DNA of 64,000 nucleotides from assembly GCF_031143425.1 (NCBI RefSeq), contig NC_090438.1, positions 775,817,138 through 775,881,137 on the forward strand, given 5' to 3'. Below, piece by piece: positions 52,888 through 63,789 of the stretch. This DNA is from Pleurodeles waltl. Lineage: Eukaryota; Chordata; Amphibia; Caudata; Salamandridae. Below the pieces are notes generated by a model that saw nothing but the letters and a program-made list of their open reading frames with translations, was not told the origin of the DNA and ran no database searches. The first letter of the stretch is position 1. Each line of letters starts with the position of its first letter. The position numbers and the translations under genes are program-made.

Positions 52888-54205
52888 CAATTGTGGTGCC
52901 AAAGATGGGTTACCCCGACCAAAGATATATTTGCTTCCAGAATTAATGCTCAAGTACTGCAGTTCTTCAGTTGGAGACCGGACCCAAAGGCCACACAAGT
53001 AGATGTGCTCCTGTAGGACTGGAGCAAAGGACTGAACTACACTTTTCCTCTGTTCATCATGCTAACCAGTGTAGCAACACAGATCAGGCATCAACTGTCA
53101 GAGATGATAATAGTGACTCTAATCTTGAGAACATAACCATCGTTCCTGCTACTTCTGGATACGTAATCCGAATGCCCAGAAATATTACCAACTTCCCTGA
53201 ACATCCTTCAGGGTCCGGGAGGGGAATTTCATTCAATGAGTTTATGCAACTTTGGCCTAGAGGATCTCAGGCAATGATGCAATATGCCAAAGCTTTTGCA
53301 AACAGCTTCATTCTACATGGAACAAGCATGGGCTTCAGAAACCCATAAGAGATGTGTCTGCCTGGTCAACCTGATGCAGTTGGTGAGTGGAAAGACACAG
53401 ATCCCTTGGGAGCCCATACTCTATTCATTCTGAATTTCTTTTCACAGCTGGGGGTAATGGGTAAAGTGCACTCCACCATTAATTCATTTAGGTCTGATAT
53501 CTCAGTGGGGCAACTTCCAATAGCTGGTAACTGAGTGGGCTTCCCCCCCTTCATCGGTGAGCTCATGAGAGTTACCAGGCTATCTATATCCCCAGTGCTC
53601 AAGTATACCAAAACATGGGATGTGAACAGGGTTCTACGTTTATTCACAAGTTGGGCTGATAATTTCGGCCTTTCTAGGAAGCAACTTTTTACAAAGTTGA
53701 CCATGCTGCTTTGCTGCACCTCATGTAAAAGAGTTTCGCACGTACAAGCAATAGACTTGTTAGGTCAATCATTTACCCCTGAGACGGTAATGTTTTCAGT
53801 CACCAGACGCACAAAGTCTTACATGTGGACAGTTCATTTCTTGGCCTTTCCAGAAAACCGCAAATTGTGTTAGGAGAGATCTTTGTAAGAGTACAAGAGT
53901 GTATCACAGGAACTCAGGTCAAGGGGAAGATCAATTCTTGGTCTCTGTCACAAAACCCCATACAACACTTTCTTCACCCACTATGGCTAGATAGGTTAGG
54001 TGAGCGAAGCAAGAAGCGGAGATTGACATTTCTGTGTTTTGGCTCTTCTTCAGCCAGAAGTACATGTCTTCCAAGGCCTTCCTTTTAGGGCCAGGTTGGA
54101 AGCTGTCTTAAGAACATCTGACTGTTCATCAAATTACACTTTCATAAATGTCTTCTTTAAACCAGTGACACAGTTGGCTTCGCTAGTGATAGGTAAGCTT
54201 TGAAA
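52888..54205 (+). pseudogene. YR retrotransposon C, linker and tyrosine recombinase
   Basis: The first part reads WVTPTKDIFASRINAQVLQF and SWRPDPKATQVDVLLQDWS (about 52900-53020), the region that follows RNase H in DIRS/Ngaro elements. The recombinase follows with TSTVRD near 53095 and, in the frame 53535-53873, TWDVNRVLRLFTSWADNFG and TSCKRVSHVQAIDLL (first catalytic Arg, about 53735). Near 54045 the expected HSxR motif reads SARS, and at about 54160 the Tyr position reads Phe. Together with several stops this shows a dead enzyme. The end is near 54205. Confidence 0.78.
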
Positions 54206-54436
54206 GTGACTAATCAGAGCTTCCAGACCAAACATGAATGAACTGTTTCCTAGCTATCATTAAGGAAAGTTTAAGTTTTAAAAAGGACATGTAGGAGAAG
54301 ATCATACCACCCAACATCCATTGAGGTGGCCCACCATAATTGTTAAGAGTGCCGGAAACTATGTTGAGTATAAGTATGTTTTTAAACATACTTGCATTAT
54401 AATATGTGATGTTCTGGTTTATCAATTAACAGCTTG
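54206..54436 (+). other. YR element C, 3' non-coding part before the solo LTR
   Basis: This AT-rich sequence after the recombinase end has no coding signal. It ends with GCTTG (54432-54436), the left copy of the solo-LTR target duplication. Confidence 0.5.
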
Positions 54437-57118
54437 TGTAGGAAGTTGGCTCTGTATGTGCTATTTCAAAGTAAGGAATAGCATGCACAGAGTCCAAGGG
54501 TTCCCCTTAGAGGTAAAATAGTGGTAAAAATAGATAATACTAATGCTCTATTTTGTGGTAGTGTGGTCGAGCAGTAGGCTTATCCAAGGAGTAGTGTTAA
54601 GCATTTGTTGTACATACACATAGACAATAAATGAGGTACACACACTCAGAGACAAATCCAGCCAATAGGTTTTGTATAGAAAAATATCTTTTCTTAGTTT
54701 ATTTTAAGAACCACAGGTTCAAATTCTACATGTAATATCTCATTCGAAAGGTATTGCAGGTAAGTACTTTAGGAACTTTAAATCATAAAAATTGCATGTA
54801 TACTTTTCAAGTTATTGACAAATAGCTGTTTTAAAAGTGGACACAGTGCAATTTTCACAGTTCCTAGGGGAGGTAAGTATTTGTTAGGTTAACCAGGTAA
54901 GTAGGGCACTTACAGGGCTTAGTTCTTGGTCCAAAGTAGCCCACCGTTGGGGGTTCAGAGCAACCCCAAAGTCACCACACCAGCAGCTCAGGGCCGGTCA
55001 GGTGCAGAGTTCAAAGTGGTGCCCAAAACACATAGGCTTCAATGGAGAAGGGGGTGCCCCGGTTCCAGTCTGCCAGCAGGTAAGTACCCGCGTCTTCGGA
55101 GGGCAGACCAGGGGGGTTTTGTAGGGCACCGGGGGGGACACAAGCCCACACAGGAATTTCACCCTCAGCGGCGCGGGGGCAGCCGGGTGCAGTGTTAGAA
55201 CAAGCGTCGGGTTTGTAGTGTTAGTCTATGGGAGATCTCGGGATCTCTTCAGCGCTGCAGGCAGGCAAGGGGGGGGTTCCTCGGGGAAACCTCCACTTGG
55301 GCAAGGGAGAGGGACTCCTGGGGGTCACTTCTCCAGTGAAAGTCCGGTCCTTCAGGTCCTGGGGGCTGCGGGTGCAGGGTCTCTCCCAGGCGTCGGGTTT
55401 TGGATTCAAGGAGTCGCGGTCAGGGGAAGCCTCGGGATTCCCTCTGCAGGCGGCGCTGTGGGGGCTCAGGGAGGACAGGTTTTTGTACTCACAGTATCAG
55501 AGTAGTCCTGGGGTCCCTCCTGAGGTGTTGGATCTCCACCAGCCGAGTCGGGGTCGCCGGGTGCAGTGTTGCAAGTCTCACGCTTCTTGCGGGGAGCTTG
55601 CAGGGTTCTTTCAAGGCTGCTGGAAACAAAGTTGCAGCCTTTCTTGGAGCAGGTCCGCTGTCCTCGGGAGTTTCTTGTCTTTTCGAAGCAGGGGCAGTCC
55701 TCAGAGGATGTCGAGGTCGCTGGTCCCTTTGGAAGGCGTCGCTGGAGCAGGATCTTTGGAAGGCAGGAGACAGGCCGGTGAGTTTCTGGAGCCAAGGCAG
55801 TTGTCGTCTTCTGGTCTTCCTCTGCAGGGGTTTTCAGCTAGGCAGTCCTTCTTCTTGTAGTTGCAGGAATCTAATTTTCTAGGGTTCAGGGTAGCCCTTA
55901 AATACTAAATTTAAGGGCGTGTTTAGGTCTGGGGGGTTAGTAGCCAATGGCTACTAGCCCTGAGGGTGGGTACACCCTCTTTGTGCCTCCTCCCAAGGGG
56001 AGGGGGTCACAATCCTAACCCTATTGGGGGAATCCTCCATCTGCAAGATGGAGGATTTCTAAAAGTTAGAGTCACTTCAGCTCAGGACACCTTAGGGGCT
56101 GTCCTGACTGGCCAGTGACTCCTCCTTGTTGCTTTCTTTGTTCCCTCCAGCCTTGCCGCCAAAAGTGGGGGCCGTGGCCGGAGGGGGCGGGCAACTCCAC
56201 TAAGCTGGAGTGCCCTGCTGGGCTGTGACAAAGGGGTGAGCCTTTGAGGCTCACCGCCAGGTGTCACAGCTCCTGCCTGGGGGAGGTGTTAGCATCTCCA
56301 CCCAGTGCAGGCTTTGTTACTGGCCTCAGAGTGACAAAGGCACTCTCCCCATGGGGCCAGCAACATGTCTCTGGTGTGGCAGGCTGCTGGAACTAGTCAG
56401 CCTACACAGACAGTCGGTTAAGTTTCAGGGGGCACCTCTAAGGTGCCCTCTGGGGTGTATTTTGCAATAAAATGTACACTGGCACCAGTGTGCATTTATT
56501 GTGCTGAGAAGTTTGATACCAAACTTCCCAGTTTTCAGTGTAGCCATTATGGTGCTGTGGAGTTCGTGTTTGACACACTCCCAGACCATATACTCTTATG
56601 GCTACCCTGCACTTACAATGTCTAAGGTTTTGTTTAGACACTGTAGGGGTACCATGCTCATGCACTGGTACCCTCACCTATGGTATAGTGCACCCTGCCT
56701 TAGGGCTGTAAGGCCTGCTAGAGGGGTGTCTTACCTATACTGCATAGGCAGTGAGAGGCTGGCATGGCACCCTGAGGGGAGTGCCATGTCGACTTACTCG
56801 TTTTGTCCTCACTAGCACACACAAGCTGGCAAGCAGTGTGTCTGTGCTGAGTGAGAGGTCTCCAGGGTGGCATAAGACATGCTGCAGCCCTTAGAGACCT
56901 TCCTTGGCATCAGGGCCCTTGGTACTAGAAGTACCAGTTACAAGGGACTTATCTGGATGCCAGGGTCTGCCAATTGTGGATACAAAAGTACAGGTTAGGG
57001 AAAGAACACTGGTGCTGGGGCCTGGTTAGCAGGCCTCAGCACACTTTCAATTGTAAACATAGCATCAGCAAAGGCAAAAAGTCAGGGGGCAACCATGCCA
57101 AGGAGGCATTTCCTTACA
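54437..57118 (-). repeat. Solo LTR of the Gmr1-like family A
   Basis: A full-length LTR (2682 bp) in reverse orientation runs from TGTAGGAAGTTGG to GGCATTTCCTTACA. It is flanked by GCTTG at 54432-54436 and 57119-57123. No internal region remains, so it arose by recombination between the two LTRs of one insertion. It is very close in sequence to 5508-8194, with the TATA-like box (reverse of about 55899) and AATAAA (reverse of about 54700) kept. Confidence 0.94.
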
Positions 57119-57465
57119 GCTTGTTATTAAGTGATGTTTTAAGACAGTCTGATATGGAAAGACAGGAATTTAGTATCATGAGATCTAATTATTGTTTTAT
57201 CCTTATAGTTGCTGAAGAAAAACAGTTATTTTCAAGAGAAGAGGAAGAGGATTTTATGGCTATCATTTGTGCAAAGAAATAGGGCAAGGGGATAAAGGAT
57301 TGGCATTATAGACAACTATGGACACTAGGATTGGTTGCTGTTTTCACAATTTTACATTATGTTTATGCATTTGTGGGAGTTGTGTTTTTTTTCATTGGTT
57401 GCTGTGAAGAAAACGGTAAAGAAAGTAAAGCATAATCCTCGCCTCTGTGTCCTTAACAGAATTTA
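57119..57465 (+). mobile_element. YR element C, distal 3' end
   Basis: After the right GCTTG copy, the sequence continues with a conserved-looking tail that includes GGTTGCTGTGAAGAAAACGG and AAGTAAAGCATAATCCTCGC (about 57390-57445), words I associate with ends of amphibian YR retrotransposons. This assignment is from memory and not proven. Beyond it the ancient L2 sequence resumes. Confidence 0.4.
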
Positions 57466-57479
57466 AGCTTTACTGCATA

Positions 57480-58230
57480 ATAGGAAAGACAATTTTCATT
57501 ATAATTTGTTTGATGGGAAGCCAATAAAGGTTGCTGAGGGTTCAGTAATGTGCTCTGACCATGTAAGACTGGTTGAGAATGGAGTTCACTTCTGGACTAG
57601 CTGGAGTTCCAGTAGTTCCTTTTTGTGAAAACCTGTATACATGCTAATACAGTAGCCAAGCTGAGACAATACAAGTACATGAATGAGTTCTATTTTATGA
57701 CAGAAGCATAATAATTGTGCCACTTAGCAGTGCACTACTCACTGAATTTGCTGAGTTCACTTGGGGAGAAAAGGGCATGTCGTGATACCATAGACTATAT
57801 CCAAGTTCTTGCCTTTGTGCCTAAGAGAGAGAGTTTTTCACAGTGAATATGGTCATGTGAAGGGCAGGGGTCTTGTGTCCAAGTTGCCAAAAATTAAAAT
57901 TTCATTTTTAGATCAGTAAAAGCAACAATTAACTTCATCCACTCTAGAGTGGAAACTATACAGAATGTAATACCTGGTCTCTTGGTGTTGATATCTTGGA
58001 GCATAACCAGGATCTGATTGTCATTGGCATAACTCTAGAACGGAATCCTGAATTTCTTGATGATGTCTGACATGGGGTGGACATAAGTACTTAATAGCCA
58101 CAGTGAGACAAACAAACCCTGGAACATCTCAAAAGGAATGTGAAAGTTATCTGATGTGAACTTTTGCAGATTGATCACTGCTCTGTCATGATCTTCAAAA
58201 CTCCTGGCCTCACTCATCCACACCTCCTAT
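57480..58230 (-). mobile_element. Ancient L2-like LINE, RT part
   Basis: On the minus strand it reads LLSTYVHPMSDIIKKFRIPF followed after a stop by YANDNQILVML (about 58090-57985), matching LFNVYMAPLANIV and SYADDTQLIL of the younger LINE. The catalytic YADD is YAND. A GATGGGAAGCCAATAAAGGTTG block near 57514 matches GACGGGTAGCCAGTGGAGGT at 51460. It is collinear with 37885-38560, so the two pieces were once joined. Confidence 0.65.
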
Positions 58231-59059
58231 ATAGGAAAATCTTCAAAAAACACAGCTTTAAACCATGCATCCATTCTGTGCCCAGGAACCTAATGCAAAT
58301 TAGAGCGCTTTGTAACCCCTTCAAGATTGGGAAGCGCTACTTACATTCTAAAATACACCGTAACACACAGACATGCACAACATTGATCCATGCTGCACAT
58401 CTGCAGGCATGCATGCATACAGAGACCACAGACACAGGTGGCAATATGCCTGGACCAAGACATACTGGCACATATGCACAAAAAGGTCCTCAGGGATACC
58501 CAAAAAACACACCTACATGCAGTTAGGCAAACAAGACACACATTCACAGATAGTTGGACATACTTGATGAATAGTTGAATGCATGAATATGGGAGGCTAC
58601 ATTGATGCTAATTGGCAGGATGGAGGTAAGCATGACAGGAAGTATGACTAGAAGAATGCAAAGCCGGGTGGATAAATAACCTGCACTTATCCACACACTA
58701 ACTCACCAACTTGTGAACCCCTACAGACACTCAAGACATTCATGCATGCATTGCTCTTACTCACGCGTTAAACTATTTACTTAGTGATCTAATCCTTGAC
58801 TCATTCTTACTTTCATTCACATAACCACGACACGAATTATGCACTTTCACTTCTGAAAAGCCAGATGTTTTGGCAGAGGGCGATCACAAAGGAAGCGTAA
58901 GGAGCATCTACCAGGTGCACGAAAAATATAGTTTTGGCAGCTGTGGTGCACCATACAAAAAAGGGGAGGGCATCCTGCCCCCAGAATTAGAAAGCATGCC
59001 ATGATTGGTGCAAAAACTCTAGGCCAATCGAGGCCCAAGATTTTTTATTGTAGGGGGCT
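58231..59059. other. Intergenic with simple-sequence traces
   Basis: Includes ACACA-rich parts (58350-58560), a run of ACTCAC words (58680-58780), and GCGCTTTGTAACCCCTTCAA near 58304, a word typical of LINE or SINE 3' ends in such genomes. No gene is seen. Confidence 0.4.
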
Positions 59060-59159
59060 CTGCTGCACATCAGCCAGGGGGACAAACGGTTAAATAGCAG
59101 CACTGCCCCTGCTGCTACTCACTTCTAGGAGCAGGGACAGAGCACACGGTGAGGAGAAC

Positions 59160-59950
59160 ATGGGGAATGTATTATTACTGGTGGGGTTTTCTGCTGCAAC
59201 ATGGCAGAAGTCAGCTGGGGCAGTGCAAGGTACAAGTGGTGTGGTACCTTTTTATAAAAACAATAATTCAGGGCTCTTTGGAGGCAGGCAGTCAATTGCG
59301 CACAGACCCCTTTATCCAGAGCACCAGGCCTCCCACGAAGATAATTCACAACCAGTGGAGAATCCACGACCTGGGTCCAAAAGCAGAGGCTTCGGCAAGC
59401 ACTTGAGAGCCAGCAACAGGAGCAAGATTAGAAGGACTGGGGACAGCTCTACTAGAGCAATGGGACCCTGTTCTTACCAGCCTGCTACCTCCCTAGCTTG
59501 AACACAAATTACAGTAGCAGGAAGGCAATGCAACCCAGTCAACTGCACGCGTAGAGAGCATGGAGAATCAAGAAGCAAGGGAGCAGCGAAGCCAGGTAGA
59601 GGAGATGCTGCGCCTGAAGAGAGCGGCGACAGCAAAGCACGAAAAGGACTGGTTGCACCATTAGCTGGTAGAGGACCTAGGCGAGAGTTCCAGCAGCCAG
59701 GAGGACAGTGGGTCATAATGTGCCATGGGAAACTCTGAGGATGCAAACATCGAGCTGGAGTCAGTACAAAGACCTGGGAAGCACCAGAGGCCCATGGGCA
59801 AGAGAGGAAAAAAAGGATGCCAGAAAAGATCTAGAGTACGCGGACCCGCCGCCTGCAGCCATCCCGCCGCTGGTGGCATCCAGCAAGAAGCCATCAACAG
59901 CAAAGCAGGAAGGGGTGAGCATATCAGTGCAATAGTACAAAAATGTTTGA
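59160..59950 (+). pseudogene. ORF1-like region of element D
   Basis: Open pieces include 59160-59501, a segment at 59560-59650 reading REQRSQVEEMLRLKRAATA with a coiled-coil look, and 59725-59955. They are basic, low in hydrophobics and broken by stops. They sit where YR elements have their first ORF. I recognise no domain. Confidence 0.35.
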
Positions 59951-60369
59951 AATAATTTGCAGCATTATTGTTCAATAGCTCAGGCACGGCTCAAGGGCAG
60001 GGCACAGTAGACTGGCTTGCACAAGAGGGAGCTGTGTCAGGACTCCCCTGGCATCTGATGGAGCCAATGCACACATTGCAGAGGCACGCACAGGGGTACC
60101 AGGCCTTCCATTGAGGGGAGAGGCAATGAGGCAAGATCCTCTGGCAGGGGAAAGACAGAGAGCCAGGAGCGGGACCACCTGGCCCGGCACCCGACAATGA
60201 CAGGGGGCTACCATCACCCATAGCGGCATGGGATGGCACAGCAGGACACAGCACACTAAGGGCGAGAAACCGAGCCTTGGTGGGGCAGGTACCGGAGGCT
60301 TATGTGAGGTCCTCCCCTGGACAGCCATCAAAGGTCTCAAGGGCAACAGGTTTAGTGAGACTCATCCCA

Positions 60370-60990
60370 TTGGCTTCAAAGGAAAGGACTTGGCAGAAGG
60401 AATTTATTGACATTGTTACATTACTAGAAATCAAACTAGAAGAGGAACACAGGATAGAAAGTAAGGGGGTGAGAAAGGAAAGAAATATTGATCACTGGAT
60501 TGATCCATTTAGGATAATGGCATGCAATATTGTAGAAAAGTTACCGCACTGCACACCAGACCTCTGGCTTTACAAGTCCAAAATACATTAATTACACAGG
60601 CAATTCCCAGAGGAGACGTGGTTGGATTATGACAAGGCCTTTAGATTAAAAATTCAGTCCCACACTGACATAAAGTGGGATGAGGAGGATGTATCCAGCT
60701 TCATCTATATGATAATGGTGGCAAAAGAAGCTAGAATTTGGGCAGGTAAAGAATAGCAGCCCTTTCGGAGCACCCCCTTTAGAGTAGTGCGGGATAAGAA
60801 GAGGTTGTTTTACAAGCCAAAGTAATGCCACTGCTGGAAAACACCAGCAGGGAAAGGGAGTGTAACAATATTCTGGAAGTACGATTTGGATAAGTGCACA
60901 TTGGGTGTGTCATGCAAATTTAAGCTCGCTTGCACATCCTGTGGGTGTGGGGGGGGCACCTGGCCTCAGGATGGATGCTCAACATAGGCC
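60370..60990 (+). pseudogene. Gag-like zinc-finger protein of element D
   Basis: The readable frame runs through FIDIVTLLEIKLEEEHRIES (about 60400), the TWLDYDKAFRLKIQSHTDIKW region (about 60620-60680) and ends with KCTLGVSCKFKLACTSCGCG (about 60895-60955). The pattern C-x5-C-x5-C-x2-C resembles the CCCH-type finger of gag-like proteins in related elements, but the His is Leu here. A stop at about 60592 and another near 60758 break it. Confidence 0.55.
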
Positions 60991-61079
60991 ACAGCGACAA
61001 ATAAGAGAAGGAAAAAAGCACTAACAGGGGCAAGAGTGGTGGGAGGTCCACGAGGGATGGGGAGAGTTCCGGATAGCCA

Positions 61080-61404
61080 GTCCCCTCATTAACAAACACC
61101 AGCTCAGGAGGCTAGCCAATAGGTACAACAACAGAAAGGATGCTGCCCTACTGGTGAAAGGTTTCAAGGATGTTTTTAAAATTCTGTTTGAGAGATCCAG
61201 CTCCACAGTCATAGATAGGAGTCTAAAATCTGCCCAGGAGCAGCCAGAGATAGTCCAGCAAAAGATGAAAAAGAAGGACCGGGAGCAAATAGAGGGCCCT
61301 CCATCTCCTCTATTCCCCAAGGTGTTGGTGATTTCACCCCTGAAGTGGTGTGCAAAAAGAGGTGGGCCAGCTCAGACTCATACACCACCAGTCTTTTTTA
61401 GAGG
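61080..61404 (+). pseudogene. Reverse transcriptase of element D, N-terminal piece
   Basis: The frame reads NRKDAALLVKGFKDVFKILF (about 61130) and SLKSAQEQPEIVQQKMKKKD (about 61220), then PLFPKVLVISPLKW (about 61310), matching the lead-in of this RT type. It breaks at the GAGG target site at 61401-61404 and resumes beyond 62422. Confidence 0.7.
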
Positions 61405-62418
61405 TGTCGCGTGGGCTCTCATTGTCCTAAATGAGACTACTGGATTTCTAGTTAACAGGGTCATTACTCGTGTGGGGGACTGAGTCTGACCCACTTAGAA
61501 GGACCTCTGTCACCTTCAATCCGGTTTTGCTCCGGCTAACTAGCAGTGCCTCATCTCTCCCAAGGGGAAGGGATGATTGGGCAGCCGAGCGCATGACATC
61601 TTTAGAACTTCTCAGGGAAGTCGTGGTCATTCAGGTCCCAACCAGCTCTCTCATTTGCAGTTATGATCTCATATACAAATGACAAAGGCAGTTTAAGTTT
61701 TATAGATTGTTTTTAATAAAACAACTGCATTTTAGATAATAAGGCGTGAGCCGCAATAACCAGAATCATACAACACAGTAGGATTAAAATAGTCACGATG
61801 AGAGTGAAACATAAAAACAACGCTATCATGGTGTTAATAGATTCTATTCTCTCTCAGTAAATTATATTTCGAGCACAGCATGTTAAGCTACTAACTTGCC
61901 TTTCAGATTCCCCGGGAAGACATCAACCCTCATACCTGAGCAAAGGCCTGTGATCTGGTTCAGCATCTGCAACAAGGCAGTCAGCGTCTAGTTGTGGTTC
62001 CCTGGTCGGAATCTCCCTCTTGGGTGTATTAGGACAAGGAAGTGTTTTTATAACTAACATGTCAGTGTGATCACAAAACGTCCCTACGCAAGAATGTATC
62101 CAAAGCCTAACTCCTCCCACGTCTATCGGCAATGTACCAGACTGTATCCTTGACTGAAGCCCAGAGTGAGCAAGAATGTGTTATTGAGAACTCCAGTGCT
62201 GAAGTAGGCTAAACAGTGTGATATAAAAAATAAAACAAGACCGTAGAACTGGCCATTTGAAAAATAACAGTACGAAGCTGAATAAAATGCATTTAGAGCA
62301 AAGTGCACAGAGGCTCTATGCTGCAAGCAAAGGAATAAAATACATCCAGGACAAAGTGCACAAAGGCCTAACGCCTGAAGCAAACGCGCAAAGAATACAT
62401 AAAAATGACCATACTACA
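61405..62418. repeat. LTR-like insertion, 1014 bp, with GAGG duplication
   Basis: It starts TGTCGCGTGGGC and ends ATACTACA (TG...CA), flanked by GAGG at 61401-61404 and 62419-62422, in the middle of the RT of element D. It looks like a solo LTR with a 4-bp duplication, as made by some retrovirus-like elements. Minus orientation is suggested by a TATAAAA box (complement of about 62048), 53-bp direct repeats upstream of it (62281-62390) and ATTAAA (complement of about 61711). Plus-strand AATAAA words also exist, so orientation is open. No internal gene is present. Confidence 0.65.
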
Positions 62419-62422
62419 GAGG

Positions 62423-63010
62423 GAGCATCAGTAAACGATGTGATCAGCTCGGAGGTATGTTCAGTGGGGTACTCAACAGTGGAGGATGCCATTGACTTGA
62501 TAAAAGTAACAGGAAAAGGGTCCCTCACGGCAAAGGCAGACATTGAATCCACTTTCTGGCTCCTCCTGGTACCCCCAGATAGCTTCCACCTGCTAAGTTT
62601 TCAGTGCGAGGGAAAAAAAGTACTTTGACAAGGCAATGAGTTCCTCGGTTTCATGCATGTATTTTGAGAGTCTCAGCATGTTTCTAGAATGAGCCCTGAA
62701 CAACTGACACCCACAAAGAGGTAAGCTCCACTACCTTGATCATTTCCTGTTCGTAGGGCAGCAAGGACAGGAGAGTGGGGGGACACACTTAGGGCATTGC
62801 TGAAGCTTGTCACAGAGCTGGGCGTGCCACTGGAAGCAGAGAAGACAGTGGGTCTGGCAACAAAGCTGTTTTTTCTCAGGATCAATTTAGACTCTATGGC
62901 AGGGACATCCAGGTTACCGATGACAAGGTACTCGAGATGAGGGAGGAGATAAGGGTGATGTGCAGCAAAGAAAAGGCCATGCTCCATCATAATAGACTCA
63001 GTGAAGAATT
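62423..63010 (+). pseudogene. Reverse transcriptase of element D, core
   Basis: It reads SVGYSTVEDAIDLIKVTGKG (about 62460) and SLTAKADIESTFWLLLVPPD (about 62525-62580, catalytic motif A Asp), then in shifted frames SCMYFESLSMFLE (about 62650) and a segment with ELGVPLEAEKTVGLATKLFF (about 62818-62877). The YxDD motif is not readable, probably deleted near 62700. It is a heavily broken RT. Confidence 0.65.
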
Positions 63011-63169
63011 TTATATAGAACTAACCGTAATCGTGTCTTTATTGCCAACCTGCAAGGGTGCATCAGGGCTGCCTCCCAGCCGATGTTCTCCATGTCTCCC
63101 ACGTCTCCCACCCATTTTCGAACATCCTTTTAAGGGGGTCTGGTTCATTATTAATGAGGGTTTTGTAAG

Positions 63170-63783
63170 TTGAGGAAATTGCTCCCCTTCCCGGGTCTTT
63201 TATCAATAACCTCTCTTCTAACTGCGCAAAGTCAAGGATACCTGTCCTTTGGATTTTTGGCTCAATTTAATGGACTCCTTATATGGAGAGAAGGATGGGT
63301 GGCAGCCAGACAGATAGCCCTCTTCAAAGATGCAGAACGCAGTCAGGGGTTTGGAGCAATACTAGGAGGCGAGTGGTGCACAGGAATATGGCTTAGAAGA
63401 TGGCGGGAGTTGGGCATCACTAAGAACAGCACATTCCTTGAACTGTTCCCATAGTGGTGGTCCTGACAGTGTGGAAAGAAAGACAGAGGGACAATGAACT
63501 CACCCTGTGGTCAGACAACCAAGGAATAGTGCAGGCGATAAAAAACGGAAAAGCCAGGTGACCAAACATATTAAAGCTAATGAGATGGATGGTAAAATTA
63601 CAATTAGAGGGAAACCTCAACATAAAGGCAAGGCACATCCCCAGGGTGGAGAACTCACTGTCAGATGGGCTCTCTCCTTCCCAGATGAGCAAATTCAGGA
63701 GGCTAGCACCAGAAGCAGAGCAGCAGGTGACCCCTTTCCTGGAAGATGTGTGGGAAATGGCAGAACAAACTTATCACGTCTGA
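63170..63783 (+). pseudogene. RNase H of element D
   Basis: It reads ALFKDAERSQGFGAILGGEW (first Asp, about 63330), NSTFLELFP (Glu, about 63430), after a one-base shift TLWSDNQGIVQAI (Asp, about 63500), and HIPRVENSLSDGLSPSQMSK (last Asp, about 63640). All four acidic positions are kept. It ends at TGA at 63781-63783 after EDVWEMAEQTYHV. Confidence 0.75.
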
Positions 63784-63789
63784 TTGAGC

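Larger units (their letters stand above)
59060..63783 (+). mobile_element. YR-type retrotransposon D (decayed, truncated)
   Basis: In order on the plus strand: a basic ORF1-like region (59160-59950), a zinc-finger gag-like gene (60370-60990), RT (61080-61404 and 62423-63010) and RNase H (63240-63783). The RT is split by an LTR-like insertion. Its sequences (KADIES in motif A, FLELFP in RNase H, NSLSDGLS at the end) differ from DIRS 1, 2 and element C, so it is a separate lineage. The recombinase expected downstream is missing because LINE sequence starts at about 63790. That it is a YR element is inferred from the RT/RNase H type. Confidence 0.65.

Noticed and set aside
61700..61830. Hydrophobic minus-strand segment that could be a membrane anchor
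   Set aside because: It lies inside a unit with LTR-like ends and has no upstream coding sequence, so it is probably chance.
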